DNA of 64,000 bases from Neoarius graeffei (Eukaryota; Chordata; Actinopteri; Siluriformes; Ariidae): positions 36,175,260-36,239,259 of the forward strand of contig NC_083576.1 of NCBI RefSeq assembly GCF_027579695.1, written 5' to 3'. The notes under the pieces were generated by a model. That model saw only the letters and a program-made list of their open reading frames with translations. It was not told where the DNA came from and searched no databases. The translations under genes were made by a program, and so were the position numbers. Position 1 is the stretch's first letter, and each line of letters starts with the position of its first letter. Below, in pieces: positions 21,621 to 33,306 of this stretch.

Positions 21621-23242
21621 TGAGCCTTGATGAACACCTACTTGAACCTTGAAGCTGTCACTGAAGGATTTGTTGACTCAGACTCTACTTGAAGCATTGG
21701 TGTACATGGCCTGAACTGTACTGACTAGCCACTCTGGTAGACTAAGACATCGCATTGCCCACCATCATATATCTTGAGGAACATGGTCAAAAGACTTTTC
21801 TAGATATACAAAGGCAAAAAAAACAAGTTCTTTTCTTTGGCGAGGTGCCTCTCCTGTAGCTGCTGTAGAATGAAAATTGTATCAGTTTTCCCTCTGCCAG
21901 GTACAAAACCAAACTTCATCTCATCAATGGCCACCAACTCATGAGCTATCTTCTCCACCACTCTCTTAATTACCTTCAAACAGTGCTCAGTTAGTTTAAG
22001 ACTCCTGTAGTTGCCTCTGTCCATTGCATATCCTTTGCCCTTATATAGGTTAATAATATAACTCATGTTCCAGTCCTCTGGGATTTTCTTCTTAGCAATG
22101 ATAGCATTTGCAAGGTTGGCCAGAAGAGGGATGCTAACCTCATCAGAGGCCTTTAACATTTCTGCCACAATGCCAGAGGAGCCGGGGCCTTTGCATGGTT
22201 TCATCTTGCACACTGCTTCTGCCACCATTTCAGATGTTACCCAGATTGGGGAACCCTCAATTGGTTTGGCTGGTGGTAAGTCTTCAGAGGACCAAGGGAA
22301 CTCAACATTTAGAAGGTGGTTGTAATGGTCTCTCCAAGCCTTCTTTTTGGCATCATTGGTGAGTGAGATATGTCCTTGATCATCCCTTATGCAACACTCA
22401 CCCACAACATCCATATTCTCTTTTTTCAATTGCTTGGCGATGTGATAAATGTCCTTGTTTCCTTCCTCAACATCTGCAAACCTACTTGCATCTGCCTTCT
22501 TTTTAGCAGCATGAACAGTTCTCTTTGCAATACATTTAGCAGCCAAATAGTCTTGCTTGCTACCACCCTTTTCCCAAACTTCCACAAGCATCTTTTCTCT
22601 TCAAGAGCAGAACCGTCAGAATCATCCCACCACCATGTCTGCTTTCTCCAGTTACCTCTCTTTGTAAACCCACAGACCTTATCCCCTACTCTCAGAAGGC
22701 TGCCTTTTAAAGACTGCCAGGTATCTTCCACTGAGACAGTATGACTACCATTCAATTCAGACTTCATGCCATTTAGGAAATCAGTCCTTACCCTAGGATC
22801 TTTCAGCTTCCAAATGCAGAGCTTGGGAGTAAAGACCTGCTTTCACCTCTTACTAAATTTGAGGAAAAGGTCACAAATGAGTAGCTTGTGCTGCAGGGCA
22901 CATTCTTCATTGAGAAGTACTTTAACATTGATAATACATTTGAACTGGCATCTTCTGGTTAAGATGTAATCAACCTGAGTGGAAGCGCCTCCAGACTGGT
23001 ATGTAACAAGGTGGTTTTCCCCCTTTTGAAAAAGGGAGTTACAAGGTCATTAACCACTGCAAATTCAAGAATTCTCTCTCCCTCTTGGTTACATTCACCA
23101 TATCCAAATCCACCATGGACTCCTTCATAGCCATCTGATTTGCATCCAATGTGGCCATTAAAATCACCACAGAGTAGCAGGGTCTCCAATTCAGCAGTCT
23201 TGGACACAGCACAATAAAGCTAGTCATAGAAGGCGTCCTTAA

Positions 23243-24131
23243 AGGTGGGGTACGAGATTTTGGAATAACGGTTCCCGCAAGCCATATTTTGAAAAGAAAC
23301 ACACCTGCCCTCGCCATGCTCCCACCCCCCGCGTCTCCACCCCTCCTCCCCCTTATAAAACCTGAGAAAATCAGCCTTTATAATGGTGTCTATTGCGTTA
23401 CACACCAGTGGAGAGTGTAGAGAGCTTGGAAAAATAGCTAAAACTTTCTCATTTAAACTGTGTTTTCAGCCCCAATTTTCACTCCACACACACAATTTTC
23501 TCAAAAGTAGTAGCCACACTTGTCCTGATTCACACAATGTGTCTACCTACATGATAGGACTTGCAGTTTTTGAATGAGAAGCCTGAAAGTGAGGAGAGGA
23601 CAGCCGCGCAGCCCCATAGACTGCCATTATAAACTTGGCAGAAAAGTTGCTTGTTTTTAACTCGCTCTAGTGACCTCATTTTTTACACTACAGACAAAAA
23701 AGTTACATCAGTGTGTTCAGGAGAGCCTTGTGGCACTCACTGTGAAAGAATTTTGTGAATATCTCCTTTTGTTTTCGTGTAAATCCCTGTTGTTTGGAGG
23801 GAGCGTGCTGAGAAAATCCTGTGACACACTGCTCGCAACACACGGGTTGGGGGAGGGGCTGCTCGCTCTCTCACACATACACATACACACACACAGAAGG
23901 GACGGGCTGCTCGCGGGCTTCAGTCTGATTGACGTGTCAGTATCCAGTCATTTTGAGGTGGTACCTCGATAGGATTGGATGGCGTTTTTCCTTTATTTTA
24001 CACTGTAGACTGGATTAAAATATTTCGTTTTTGGGTCAAACCTTCTATTGTACTGCTTGCAACATGGGTGTGAGGAGCTTTTCAAGCAATATGGTAAAAA
24101 ATACTCCTGAAAAAAATCTCGTACCCCATCT
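23243..24131. mobile_element. TTAA-flanked MITE (Kolobok-like)
   Basis: TTAA is duplicated at 23239-23242 and 24132-24135, and the ends are inverted repeats beginning AGGTGGGGTACGAGATTT (right copy AGATGGGG...). Removing the element and one TTAA rejoins the LINE endonuclease frame across GAGTTAAGG, which confirms the boundaries. TTAA plus an AGG terminus fits Kolobok better than piggyBac. There is no transposase inside. Confidence 0.85.
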
Positions 24132-24660
24132 TTAACTCCATCATCCAGCCCCACCTGAGGGGCATAAGTAGAGAAAATGGTTAAGATGGTAAAGCCAACA
24201 TTGATCTTGATAACATAGATTCTGTCAGAGACCCGCTTGACTTCCAAAACATGCTCCACCCACTTCTCAGCAAGCAGAATACCCACACCACCAGTGCCTC
24301 TATCATTTCCTACCCAGAAGAAATTGTATCTGGAGTCTTTGCCAGCAATCATACGAGCTGAACCACCTCTCCACCTAGTCTCTTGCAGGCAACAGAGGTC
24401 AATCTTTCTTCTAGAGATAGTCCCCACCACCTCACTGCTTCTTCCTCTCATGGTCCCAACATTCAAAGTTGATATGCGGAATTTTTGACATGGTTGTGGG
24501 ATGTCAATCTGGCGGTGCCCACATCTGACGCCCACCCTACCGTTGACAACACTCCCATCACTAGGATCTCTCTAATACTATGTGAAACTATCATGACTAA
24601 CAAATGAAGCAAAGTTTTATGGCTGGATGCCCTTTCTAACACCAACCTAGAATTCACAGC

Positions 24661-25103
24661 ATCTAGGTAACTGGGAATCTGATTTTATTATACTCTTGCA
24701 AGAGCAGGCTCTCAGCAGTGAATCCCAAAGCGTTTCACACAGAGAAGCGCTTTCTGTTTTCACACACACTCTTTTATCCAGTCCCGATAACATGACTTGC
24801 ATGCCAGATATCTTCTTACGGTCAGGGCGTTTGGCCTCGGCATCCTCTCTGCTATCTTTATCTCTACTAACAGCAACACTATTGTTACACGTACACATGC
24901 TTACATGGAATCGCATTTCTATGACATGGCATTGCAACGTTATTTCTGTAAATGTATGTCTAAATTTTCCCTGTTGTTGGTGCTAGAGAGCTTGAGTGGT
25001 GTACACCAAAATTGCCATGAAGGTAGCTGAGAGTGTCTTCTCAAATTGTACCAAATTTCAAAAGCATGAAAGCATTCTATGGGCTGCCATAGACTCCCAA
25101 GTG

Positions 25104-25137
<34 letters not shown>

Positions 25138-25647
25138 TTAGCTGCAAGCAGCAGGTAATGGGTCCAGCTGCATTCTGTCCCTACCCATTAGCCACAGAGG
25201 AAGACTAGAATCCACTGGGACAATCAATACTTGATCCAGAGGAGATATACTGAATTTGAAGGCAAAAGATCAAGATGTTGCTGAGATATTGCCACATTCC
25301 CTGCTTTCAGTAGCCCTCCAAAGTTATAAATGATGTCACATTGTTTCTTAACTTCAGCTCATTTTCAATTCAATTTTATTTTATTGCACTTTTAACAATG
25401 GAAATTGTCACAAATCAAGTTTACAGAAATGTAGAAATTCCAGATTTAAATTTTACACATATGAAGTTTATCCTGAATGAGCAAGCCTGAGGGGAATCAG
25501 CGGTGTTCCTGTGGCAGTGGGGGCATGGTCAAAAGCCAGCTCATGTGGACCCTTCTGTTTCTCTAACTTCAGGCCAATTTCTAAGCTGCTTTTTCTGTTG
25601 AAAGTTTTGAAGTTGAGTGCATTCGTCTTTGGCTACTGGAGCTACGG
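24661..25647. other. Intergenic, no gene recognised
   Basis: Unique-looking AT-rich sequence with an AAT microsatellite at 25108-25137. Overlapping short frames at 24647-25030 on both strands carry no recognisable motif. Confidence 0.5.
25108..25137. repeat. (AAT)n microsatellite
   Basis: Ten or so AAT units, followed by TTTAGCTGCAAGCAGCAGG. Confidence 0.95.
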
Positions 25648-25920
25648 ATTACTTAGACTTAGACAACCTTTACTGTCATTCAGTATGCAACAAGTGTACA
25701 ACAAACGAAATTTCATTGCAAATTGGGTCAGCACAGAATAAATATGAAGAGTATTAAATTATGCAGCAGCAGAAATATTATAAAGTGCAATAGTATAAAG
25801 TGACCTGTGGAATTTGGAATGTTCAAGTTATAAATAGAAGTTTAGAGTTTGGGTTTGGAGTTCAGCAGTCTGGTGGCCTGGGGAAAAAAGCTGTTACTTC
25901 TAGAGCAGGTTATGTTTTCT
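25648..25920 (+). repeat. Dispersed repeat starting ACTTAGACTTAGACAAC
   Basis: Its first bases match the start of the short repeat at about 29978 (GACTTAGACTTAGAAAAC), which interrupts the L2 LINE. Its right part differs, so the two are copies or relatives cut at different points. No coding capacity. Confidence 0.5.
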
Positions 25921-26403
25921 GTGTTTTGCCAATTGTTTTTATGATTGGAATCCTGTGTTTTTCTGTTGCTTGTATCAGTTAAATACTCTGTTTATATGTT
26001 AGGTGCGTGCTACTCCATTATCTTATATCTGCTTAACTACTAGATGGGATTTGCCCATCAGTTTCGATTGCATGAGCAATCAGCTGTTTATTATTTGCTA
26101 ATTAGCAAGGCTTTTAGTGTGGTTTTGAGTGATGTTCCTTCCCAAAATTTCTCCTCCTCTCCTACCACTCTCATAACCTGTTCATTATGTGTCTCTACCC
26201 CATTCCTGTTTGTAGTCTCCCTCACAAAAGGTACTTCCATCGCCATGGCCTCCCACATGAATGATGCCTCTCCAACCTCATCTACCCTTCAGCTACCTCC
26301 ATTGACACCTTCTGGATCACTGTTGGATTAGGGAACTGCCAGTCTGCCACATGGAAGGCTGACTTCATCTCTGCCTACGCCTCCCTCCTGTGCCTCCACA
26401 TCC

Positions 26404-27477
26404 TTGCACTGGCTGAGACCTGGATTTCACCTGACAATATCACAACACCTGCATCCCTCTCCACCTCCTTCTTCATTCTCTCACACCCCTTGCTCATCTA
26501 GTCATTGTGGTAATGGCACTGGTTTGTTGATCTCTCGGTCGTGGAAGTTCTCACCTCTTCCACTCTCCCACCTCTCCATCTCCTCCTTTGAATTTCACTC
26601 TGTTTCAGTCTCTTCTCCTGTTAACCTGTTTGTCATTGTTGTTTATCACCCTCCTGGCCCTGTGGGATGTTTCTTTGATGAACTGGATATCCTACTCAGC
26701 TCCTTCCCTGAAGATGGTACCCCACTATTGCTCCTGGGAGACTTCAACCTTCACCTAGAAGCTTCCCACTCTGCTGTCTTCCTTCCATTACTCCACTTCT
26801 TTGATCTCTCTCTTCTACATTCTCCTCCAACCCATAATGCTGGCAACCTTCTAGACTTGGTCTTTCTCAGAAACTGCTCTGCCTCAGATCCCAAAGTTAC
26901 CCCTCTTCATCTATCTGACCACCACTTCATTTCATTCTCCCTCCCTCTTCCTCTCCACCCATTCTCCCCCCTCCTACCCCCACTGTCCCCACTGTTGCAG
27001 TCCGTTGTAACCTCCACTCCCTCTCTCCTTCCTCTCTTGCCTCCTCTGTCACTGCTTACATCCCCCTCTGAGTCCTTGTCAAATCTCCCCACTGAATCTG
27101 TTGCATCTTTTTGCTCTTCTCTCTCTCTCTCCTTACCACTTGACACATTATCTCCTCTTGTCTTCAGGCCAGCAAGATCTTCTCTTCCTCGTCCCTGGAT
27201 GTCTGTAACACTTTGTTCCAACAGAAGCAGTCTACATGCAGCAGAGAGGAAGTGGAGAAAATCCAGGGCCCCAGCAGACCTGTGTCATTACCAATCCTTC
27301 CTTGCTGAGTTCACAGCTTCACTCAAATCAGCTAAGATCAAGTTTTATCACTCCAAAATTCATACCTCCATGTCCAACCCTCATCAACTGGTTTTTGTTG
27401 TCTCCTCTCTCCTCAACTCTCCACCAGCTGCACCCTCAGTCCTCGATCACTGCAGAAGACTTTGCGGTCTTTTTTAA
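26404..27477 (+). pseudogene. L2 LINE endonuclease and linker (357-codon frame)
   Basis: The frame contains 'FVIVVYHPPGPVGCFFDELD', 'LLLLGDFNLHLEAS' (G-D-F-N endonuclease box), 'HNAGNLLDLVFLRNCS' and 'LHLSDHHFISF' (terminal S-D-H box), which are diagnostic of L2 APE endonucleases. The start is truncated by a frame change near 26400. An overlapping frame 27236-27586 continues toward RT. Confidence 0.9.
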
Positions 27478-28071
27478 GGAAAAGATAATGGACATCCACA
27501 ACTCCTTCACCACACCTGCCTCCCCCTCCACCCCTCCCTGTCTCTTCCCCTTTGCTCTCTGCTTTTTCCCCTCTTTCCACATCTGATGTCTCCCAGCTCA
27601 TGCTCTCTCACCGTCCTACCACCTGTGCCCTTGACCCTATCCCCTCACTTCTCCTCCAGGCTATCACTCCTGACATCCTCCCATTTATCACCTTCCTTAT
27701 CAACTCCTCCTTGGCCTCCAGATACTTTTCCTCCAGCTTCAAATAGGCTCACATCACTCCTCTGCTGAAAAAACCCACCTTAGACCCCTATGTCATCCAG
27801 AACTACTGCCCAGTTTCTTTTCTCCCCTTCCTATCGAAAAGGCTTGAATGTGCTGTTACTAACCATCTCTCCTCTTTTCTCTCACAGAATAACCTTCTGC
27901 ATCCTCACCAGTCCAGCTTCCAAGCTGGACACGCAACCAAAACTGTGCTTCTCTCCATCAGTGAGGTACTTCATGCAGCACGTGCTGCCTCCCTCTCCTC
28001 TTTCCTGATTCTCCTTGACCTTTCTGCTGTATTTGTCACTGTTGATCACCCCATCCTCCCGTCATCCCTAT

Positions 28072-29114
28072 TGTGTTGATTTTATACACTTAATGTAACC
28101 ACACACACGTAACCAAGCAAAACATGCCTTGATGTCATCATATAAACAATAATTTGGTTTATGATGATTTGTATTTTGATTCATATGTAACCACACACAC
28201 CTTGATGTGATCACCTAAGCAGTAATGTGGCTTATAATGATTATATATTAATTCAAAACCAAGTATGCTGATTTTCAGTAAAGAGTAAATGAAGTTGTTT
28301 TGATTAAAAGTAATAATAAATTGATTTATGAATGTTCATAATTACAGTAAAATACAGTAAAGACATTGAGATTGTTTATACTGAAGGTTGTTTTCTGCTA
28401 AATCACAGGCCTATTCAAAAAGTGTATTATTCTAACTCCAGCACCTGCAGTGTTATTATATGTTGTAATGAATTAGCCAAGACCATGTTGAATCAAGCAG
28501 TTGTTCATTCTGGAGTGTTTTGCATGTTAATATAATACATTTTATCGAGCTATTCTGAATTGGCTATTGTTACAGCACAAGCTCAACAGTTGCAATGTGC
28601 ATCATTTTTTTTAAATCCTATGTTGTGGTAGACTGGCCAAGGCCACGTTTGTACCCTCTCGAGTGTTGTGCTCATTTAAACCTGCAGCCTGTATCAATCT
28701 TTAACCTGATATGACTCCAGTCATTTTGAATCATGTATTGTACGTTCTGAATGCTGTGTTGTTCATGATGTATCACTTCTTATTATATGTTTTGATTCTT
28801 CCTGAATTGACCATTCATACTGGAAAATTTGGCTCAGTTGATACAAAATATGAGAAGCGCGAGTTGTACTGCCCAGTAGAAAATGTTGAAGTGGTATGAT
28901 ATGACATGTTAACCAATGAAATTTTTTGTATACACTGTTTTTTTTTTTTTGAGACAGTATAAAATGAGAACTTTGTGATTTTGAGTCAGTTCACTCTGCA
29001 GACCAAACTCTGCTTTTATTAATTGATTTTATAAAAGTCTAAACTTTTCTGCAATCTCTTGGACTTTGAATCATTTTTGCTTGGAGAGTTTAAATTTTGA
29101 GAGTTTCCATGACA
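28072..29114 (+). mobile_element. Solo LTR (1043 bp) inside the L2 LINE
   Basis: It starts TGTGTTGATT and ends TTTCCATGACA, and is flanked by CTAT at 28068-28071 and 29115-29118. Excising it with one CTAT restores the L2 sequence across 'tccctatcagctctggg'. It has a TATAAAA box at 28958-28964 and an imperfect direct repeat starting TGTAACCACACACAC at 28094 and 28186. The last 10 bases match the end of the ERV B LTR. Confidence 0.88.
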
Positions 29115-29975
29115 CTATCAGCTCTGGGAATCTACCAGACAGTTGACTGGTTCAAGTCCTACCTCTCCGGTCACTCCTTCCAGGTTACCTGGTCTGGTAC
29201 TGTATCAGCACCCTGCCCACTTACCACTGGTGTCCCTCAAGGTTCAGTCCTTGGTCCGCTTCTCTTCTTTCTCTACACCCAGTCTCTCAGACTGATTATT
29301 TATGCTCATGGTCTATTCTACCACTGCTATGCTGATGACAACCAACTGTTTCTCTCTTTTCCTCCTTCTGACACACAGGTCTCTGCTTGCATCTCTTCTT
29401 GCATCTCAGCTTGCATCTCAGCTTGCCTGCGTGACCTCCAGACCTGGATGGACAACCATCACTTGAAGCCCACCCCAGGCAAGACAGAGGTGATCTACAT
29501 TCCTGCTCCATCCTCTCTACCCCTGGAACTCATCATCTCTCTAGGGGACATCTATTGGTCACCTTCACCCAGTGCAAAGAACCTTGGTGTCGTGTTTGAC
29601 CACAGACTCTCCTCCTCAGCAAACATCGCTACAGTGACTCAAATATGTAGATTTCTCCTCAACAACATCTAAAGGAGCTGCTCTTTCCTCGCCACCTACT
29701 ATACTCAGCTCCTGGTCCAAGCACTGATCCTTTCTCACTTGGACTACTGCAACTCTGTCCTTGCTGGCTTTCCAGCATCTGCCATCAAACCCTTGTAGCT
29801 CATCCAGAACACTGCAGCTCGCCTAGTCTAAAACCTTCCTCATTCTTCCCATGTCACCCCTCTGCTTGCTGAGCTACACTGGCTACCTATCGTAGCCAAT
29901 ATCAAATTTAAGACATTGGTGCTAGCTTACCAGGCTGTCAAGGGGTTAGGGCTAGTATACCTCCAGAGTCTGATC
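29097..29975 (+). pseudogene. L2 LINE RT core
   Basis: Motifs 'WFKSYLSGHSFQVTW', 'LTTGVPQGSVLGPLLFFLYT' and 'HCYADDNQLFLSF' (the catalytic A-D-D box is intact), followed by 'DNHHLKPTPGKTEVIY'. After a stop at 29672 it continues in degraded form to 29975 ('AELHWLPIVANIKFKT'). The first six codons of this open frame belong to the solo LTR. Confidence 0.92.
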
Positions 29976-29977
29976 TG

Positions 29978-31885
29978 ACTTAGACTTAGAAAACTTTAAT
30001 GTCCCCGAAAGGCAATTTGTTGTACAGTACAGTACAGGCATATGACATTACAGACAAAACAAACATTTAGTAGACATCTGCAGCACTATTCATCTCACAC
30101 ATAACATACAGTACAATGAAATGAAGTATATTACACTTCCCTACAAGGCCTAATATCATACAACCCCAATTCCAAAAAAGTTGGGACAAAGTACAAATTG
30201 TAAATAAAAACGGAATGCAATAATTTACAAATCTCAAAAACTGATATTGTATTCACAGTAGAACATAGACAATATATCAAATGTCAAAAGTGAGACATTT
30301 TGAAATTTCATGCCAAAAATATGGGCTCATTTGAAATTTCATGACAGCAACACATCTCAAAAAAGTTGGGACAGGGGCAATAAGAGGCTGGAAAAGTTAA
30401 AGGTACAAAAAAGGAACAGCTGGAGGACCAAATTGCAACTCATTTGGTCAATTGGGAATAGGTAATTAACATGACTGGGTATAAAAAGAGCATCTTGGAG
30501 TGGCAGCGGCTCTCAGAAGTAAAGATGGGAAGACGTTCACCAATCCCCCTAATTCTGTGCTGACAAATAGTGGAGCAATATCAGAAAGGAGTTCGACAGT
30601 GTAAAATTGCAAAGAGTTTGAACATATCATCTACAGTGCATAATATCATCAAAAGATTCAGAGAATCTGGAAGAATCTCTGTGCATAAGGGTCAAGGCCA
30701 GAAAACTATACTGGGTGCCTGTGATCTTCAGGCCCTTAGACGGCACTGCATCACATACAGGCATGCTTCTGTATTGGAAATCACAAAATGGGCTCAGGAA
30801 TATTTCCAGAGAACATTATCTGTGAACACAATTCACCGTGCTATCTGCCGTTGCCAGCTAAAACTCTATAGTTCAAAGAAGAAGTTGTATCTAAACATGA
30901 TCCAGAAGCGCAGACGTCGTCTCTGGGCCAAGGCTCATTTAAAATGGAATGTGGCAAAGTGGAAAACTGTTCTGTGGTCAGATGAATCAAAATTTGAAGT
31001 TCTTTATGGAAATCAGGGACGCCGTGTCATTCGGACTAAAGAGGAGAAGGACGACCCGGGTTGTTATCAGCGCTCAGTTCAGAAGCCTGCATCTCTGATG
31101 GTATGGGGTTGCATTAGTGCATGTGGCATGGGCAGCTTACACATCTGGAAAGACACCATCAATGCTGAAAGGTATATCCAGGTTCTAGAGCAACATATGC
31201 TCCCATCCAGATGACGTCTCTTTCAGGGAAGACCTTGCATTTTCCAACATGACAATGCCAAACCACATACTGCATCAATTACAGCATCATGGCTGCGTAG
31301 AAGAAGGGTCCAGGTACTGAACTGGCCAGCCTGCAGTCCAGATCTTTCACCCATAGAAAACATTTGGCACATCATAAAACAGAAGATGCGACAAAAAAAG
31401 ACCTAAGACAGTTGAGCAACTAGAATCCTACATTAGACAAGAATGGGTTAACATTCCTATCCCTAAACTTGAGCAACTTGTCTCCTCAGTCCCCAGACGT
31501 TTACAGACTGTTGTAAAGAGAAAAGGGGATGTCTCACAGTGGTAAACATGGCCTTGTCCCAACTTTTTTGAGATGTGTTTTTGTCATGAAATTTAAAATC
31601 TCCTAATTTTTCTCTTTAAATGATACATTTTCTCAGTTTAAACATTTGATATGTCATCTATGTTCTATTCTGAATAAAATATGGAATTTTGAAACTTCCA
31701 CATCATTGCATTCCATTTTGATTTACAATTTGTACTTTGTCCCAACTTTTTTGGAATCAGGGTTGTAAAAGAATAATGCATAACATGCACACATCAATGA
31801 GTGGAATACAATAAGGAGTAAGAAGGAGTATATTGCACTTACCTAAGGGCCTAATGTCATAATAAGTAAAACTACTGTATAGTAG
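29978..31885. repeat. Short dispersed repeat interrupted by a Tc1-like element
   Basis: About 300 bp without the Tc1 copy. The left part starts GACTTAGACTTAG and the right part resumes after 31767 and ends near GTAGTA. GATCT occurs at both borders (about 29973-29977 and 31889-31893), and L2 coding resumes afterwards, so this inserted into L2 before Tc1 inserted into it. Confidence 0.6.
30161..31765 (+). mobile_element. Tc1-like transposon copy 3, same family as copy 1
   Basis: It is 1605 bp between TA dinucleotides (30159-30160, 31766-31767), with long inverted repeats as in copy 1. The transposase begins at 30523 (MGRRSPIPLIL) and has a TGA at codon 13. The longest frame, 30570-31214, runs through HTH ('[11 protein letters not shown]'), '[14 protein letters not shown]' (Asp 1) and stops at the same TGA as copy 1. 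It then reads on through 'FQHDNAKPHTAS' (Asp 2) and 'SPIENIWHI' (Glu). Confidence 0.95.
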
Positions 31886-33000
31886 TGTATGGGGTAGTAG
31901 ATCTGCCCCTCCATGATCTCTATGCTCCGATACTACTGGTCAGCTAGACTCTCCCCCTCTCCATTTCTGTCCAGCCCGCTGAAGACTGCGGTCTGTCCTG
32001 ACTCCTCGGTGGTGGAATGACCACTGAAGTCAGAACTGCTGACTCCCTGACCACCTTCAAGCACAGACTGAAGACTCTCCTCTTTATGCTGCACCTCTCC
32101 CCTGCTTCCCTGCCCACTGTGCAACTACGTATCAGTTTAGACCAACCCAGGCTGTGTACTGTCTAGCCTGGGGTTTGCCATTGGATTTTTTTCCCTCTGC
32201 CTTTAACCATTGGATGTTTTATGTTTTTTTTCCCTCTTTGTCAGTTCATTTGTATGGTTGGTTTGCTTCCTTGGCTGTTTGTGTATTGGTACTTCAACAG
32301 AATATTACACTCTAGGTATCATTCTGTAACTTGTTCAGTTGGTACTAGAACTTTCTTGTCTAGAAGTTCAGCCTTTCTTGTACCTGACTTTTGCACTTGT
32401 GCATCACTCTGGACAAGAGCGTCTGCTAAATGCGTAATGTAATGAAGAAAATGGTTCTTACTCAGTTGCATACATTTTTAGACATCCATAGCATTTTTGA
32501 AAAGTTTCAGTCTGGTAATAAATCGTGCTCTTTAAAAAAAAAAAAAAGAGTTTTTAATGATCTTTTTTATTTTGATTCGGTTAACTCTGCTATTGACTGC
32601 AGCCTTTGACACTATGGATCATAGGATCCTTATTTCGCATCTTGAACAGTGCATAGGCATCAAAAGTACCATTCTCTTTTCAATGTACATGTTGCCATTG
32701 GGGTCCATTTTCAAGAAACATAAGATTCCTTTTCATTGTTTTGCTGATGACCCACAAATCTCTCTGCCTATAAAAAGAAAAAGATTCAATGCAGTCCTTT
32801 CTAGACTGATTAAATTACATTAAAACCTGGATGGATTAAAATTTTTACAATTGTAATGAAAATAAGACCGTTATGTTTGGACAACTTAACCTTTTGGATG
32901 ACTTTGATGGTACTTTTGTCCCTTTGGCTTCAAACGATCAATCTTTTTAAAAAACTTTTGTCTGATTTTTGATAGCTCCTTTAAATTTGATAAACAGATC

Positions 33001-33127
33001 AGGGTGGGTTTCCCAAAAGCCTTTTAATGCTAAGAGCATCTTAACTAGGAGAGAGCATATTCATTGTGATACTCACTCTACCATTTAACAATGATCTTTG
33101 TGCTATGATGCTTTTGGGAAACCCACC
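33001..33127. mobile_element. Short MITE (GGTGGGTTTCCCAAAAGC ends)
   Basis: 127 bp with inverted ends GGGTGGGTTTCCCAAAAGC and GCTTTTGGGAAACCCACCC. It interrupts the LINE between 'aacagatc' and 'atctctgttgtc'. The exact target duplication is unclear (about 3 bp, ATC). Superfamily undecided; the terminus resembles Harbinger-like MITEs of fish. Confidence 0.75.
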
Positions 33128-33306
33128 CCCATCTCTGTTGTCAAAACTAGCTTTTTCAGTTAAGACTCGTACCTCTCGATGAGAGTACTTGTAATTCTTT
33201 GTATGTGGGTATAGAGCAGTCATCTCTTTGTCATCTGCGGTTGGTACAAAATGTAGTCACTTGTCTTCTAATTGGAAAAAGAAAACATGATCACATAGCA
33301 CCAGTA

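Larger units (their letters stand above)
20571..24660 (-). mobile_element. LINE with APE endonuclease, RT and Cys-rich finger
   Basis: Reading leftward: endonuclease start at 24535 ('ISTLNVGTMRGRSSEVVG', 'CCLQETRWRG'), endonuclease centre at 22959-23221 ('LLLCGDFNGHIG'), linker and early RT at 21800-22767 ('KMKPCKGPGSSG', 'FGFVPGRGKTD'), and late RT at 20571-21620 ('ELLYGDYLVISSDS', where the Y/F-A-D-D box has become YGDY). Next comes a Cys/His cluster, 'CAVCRKGVGSNSIYCSGCSH', and 'RLRWF'-like C-terminal blocks. Several frameshifts, plus an 889-bp insertion in the endonuclease. Confidence 0.88.
26100..32445 (+). mobile_element. L2-clade LINE with two nested insertions
   Basis: From the 5' end: endonuclease (26290-27000), RT N-terminal part (27480-28071), a solo LTR, RT core (29115-29672), C-terminal part to 29975, a repeat with a Tc1 copy, and the last coding block ('LKTLLFMLHLSP') at about 31970-32130. 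The 3' end carries GCGTCTGCTAAATGCG near 32424, a tail seen on fish L2 elements. Many frameshifts. Confidence 0.9.

Noticed and set aside
26907..27601. Minus-strand Arg/Gly/Glu-rich frames
   Set aside because: Antisense of the C/T-rich L2 coding strand.
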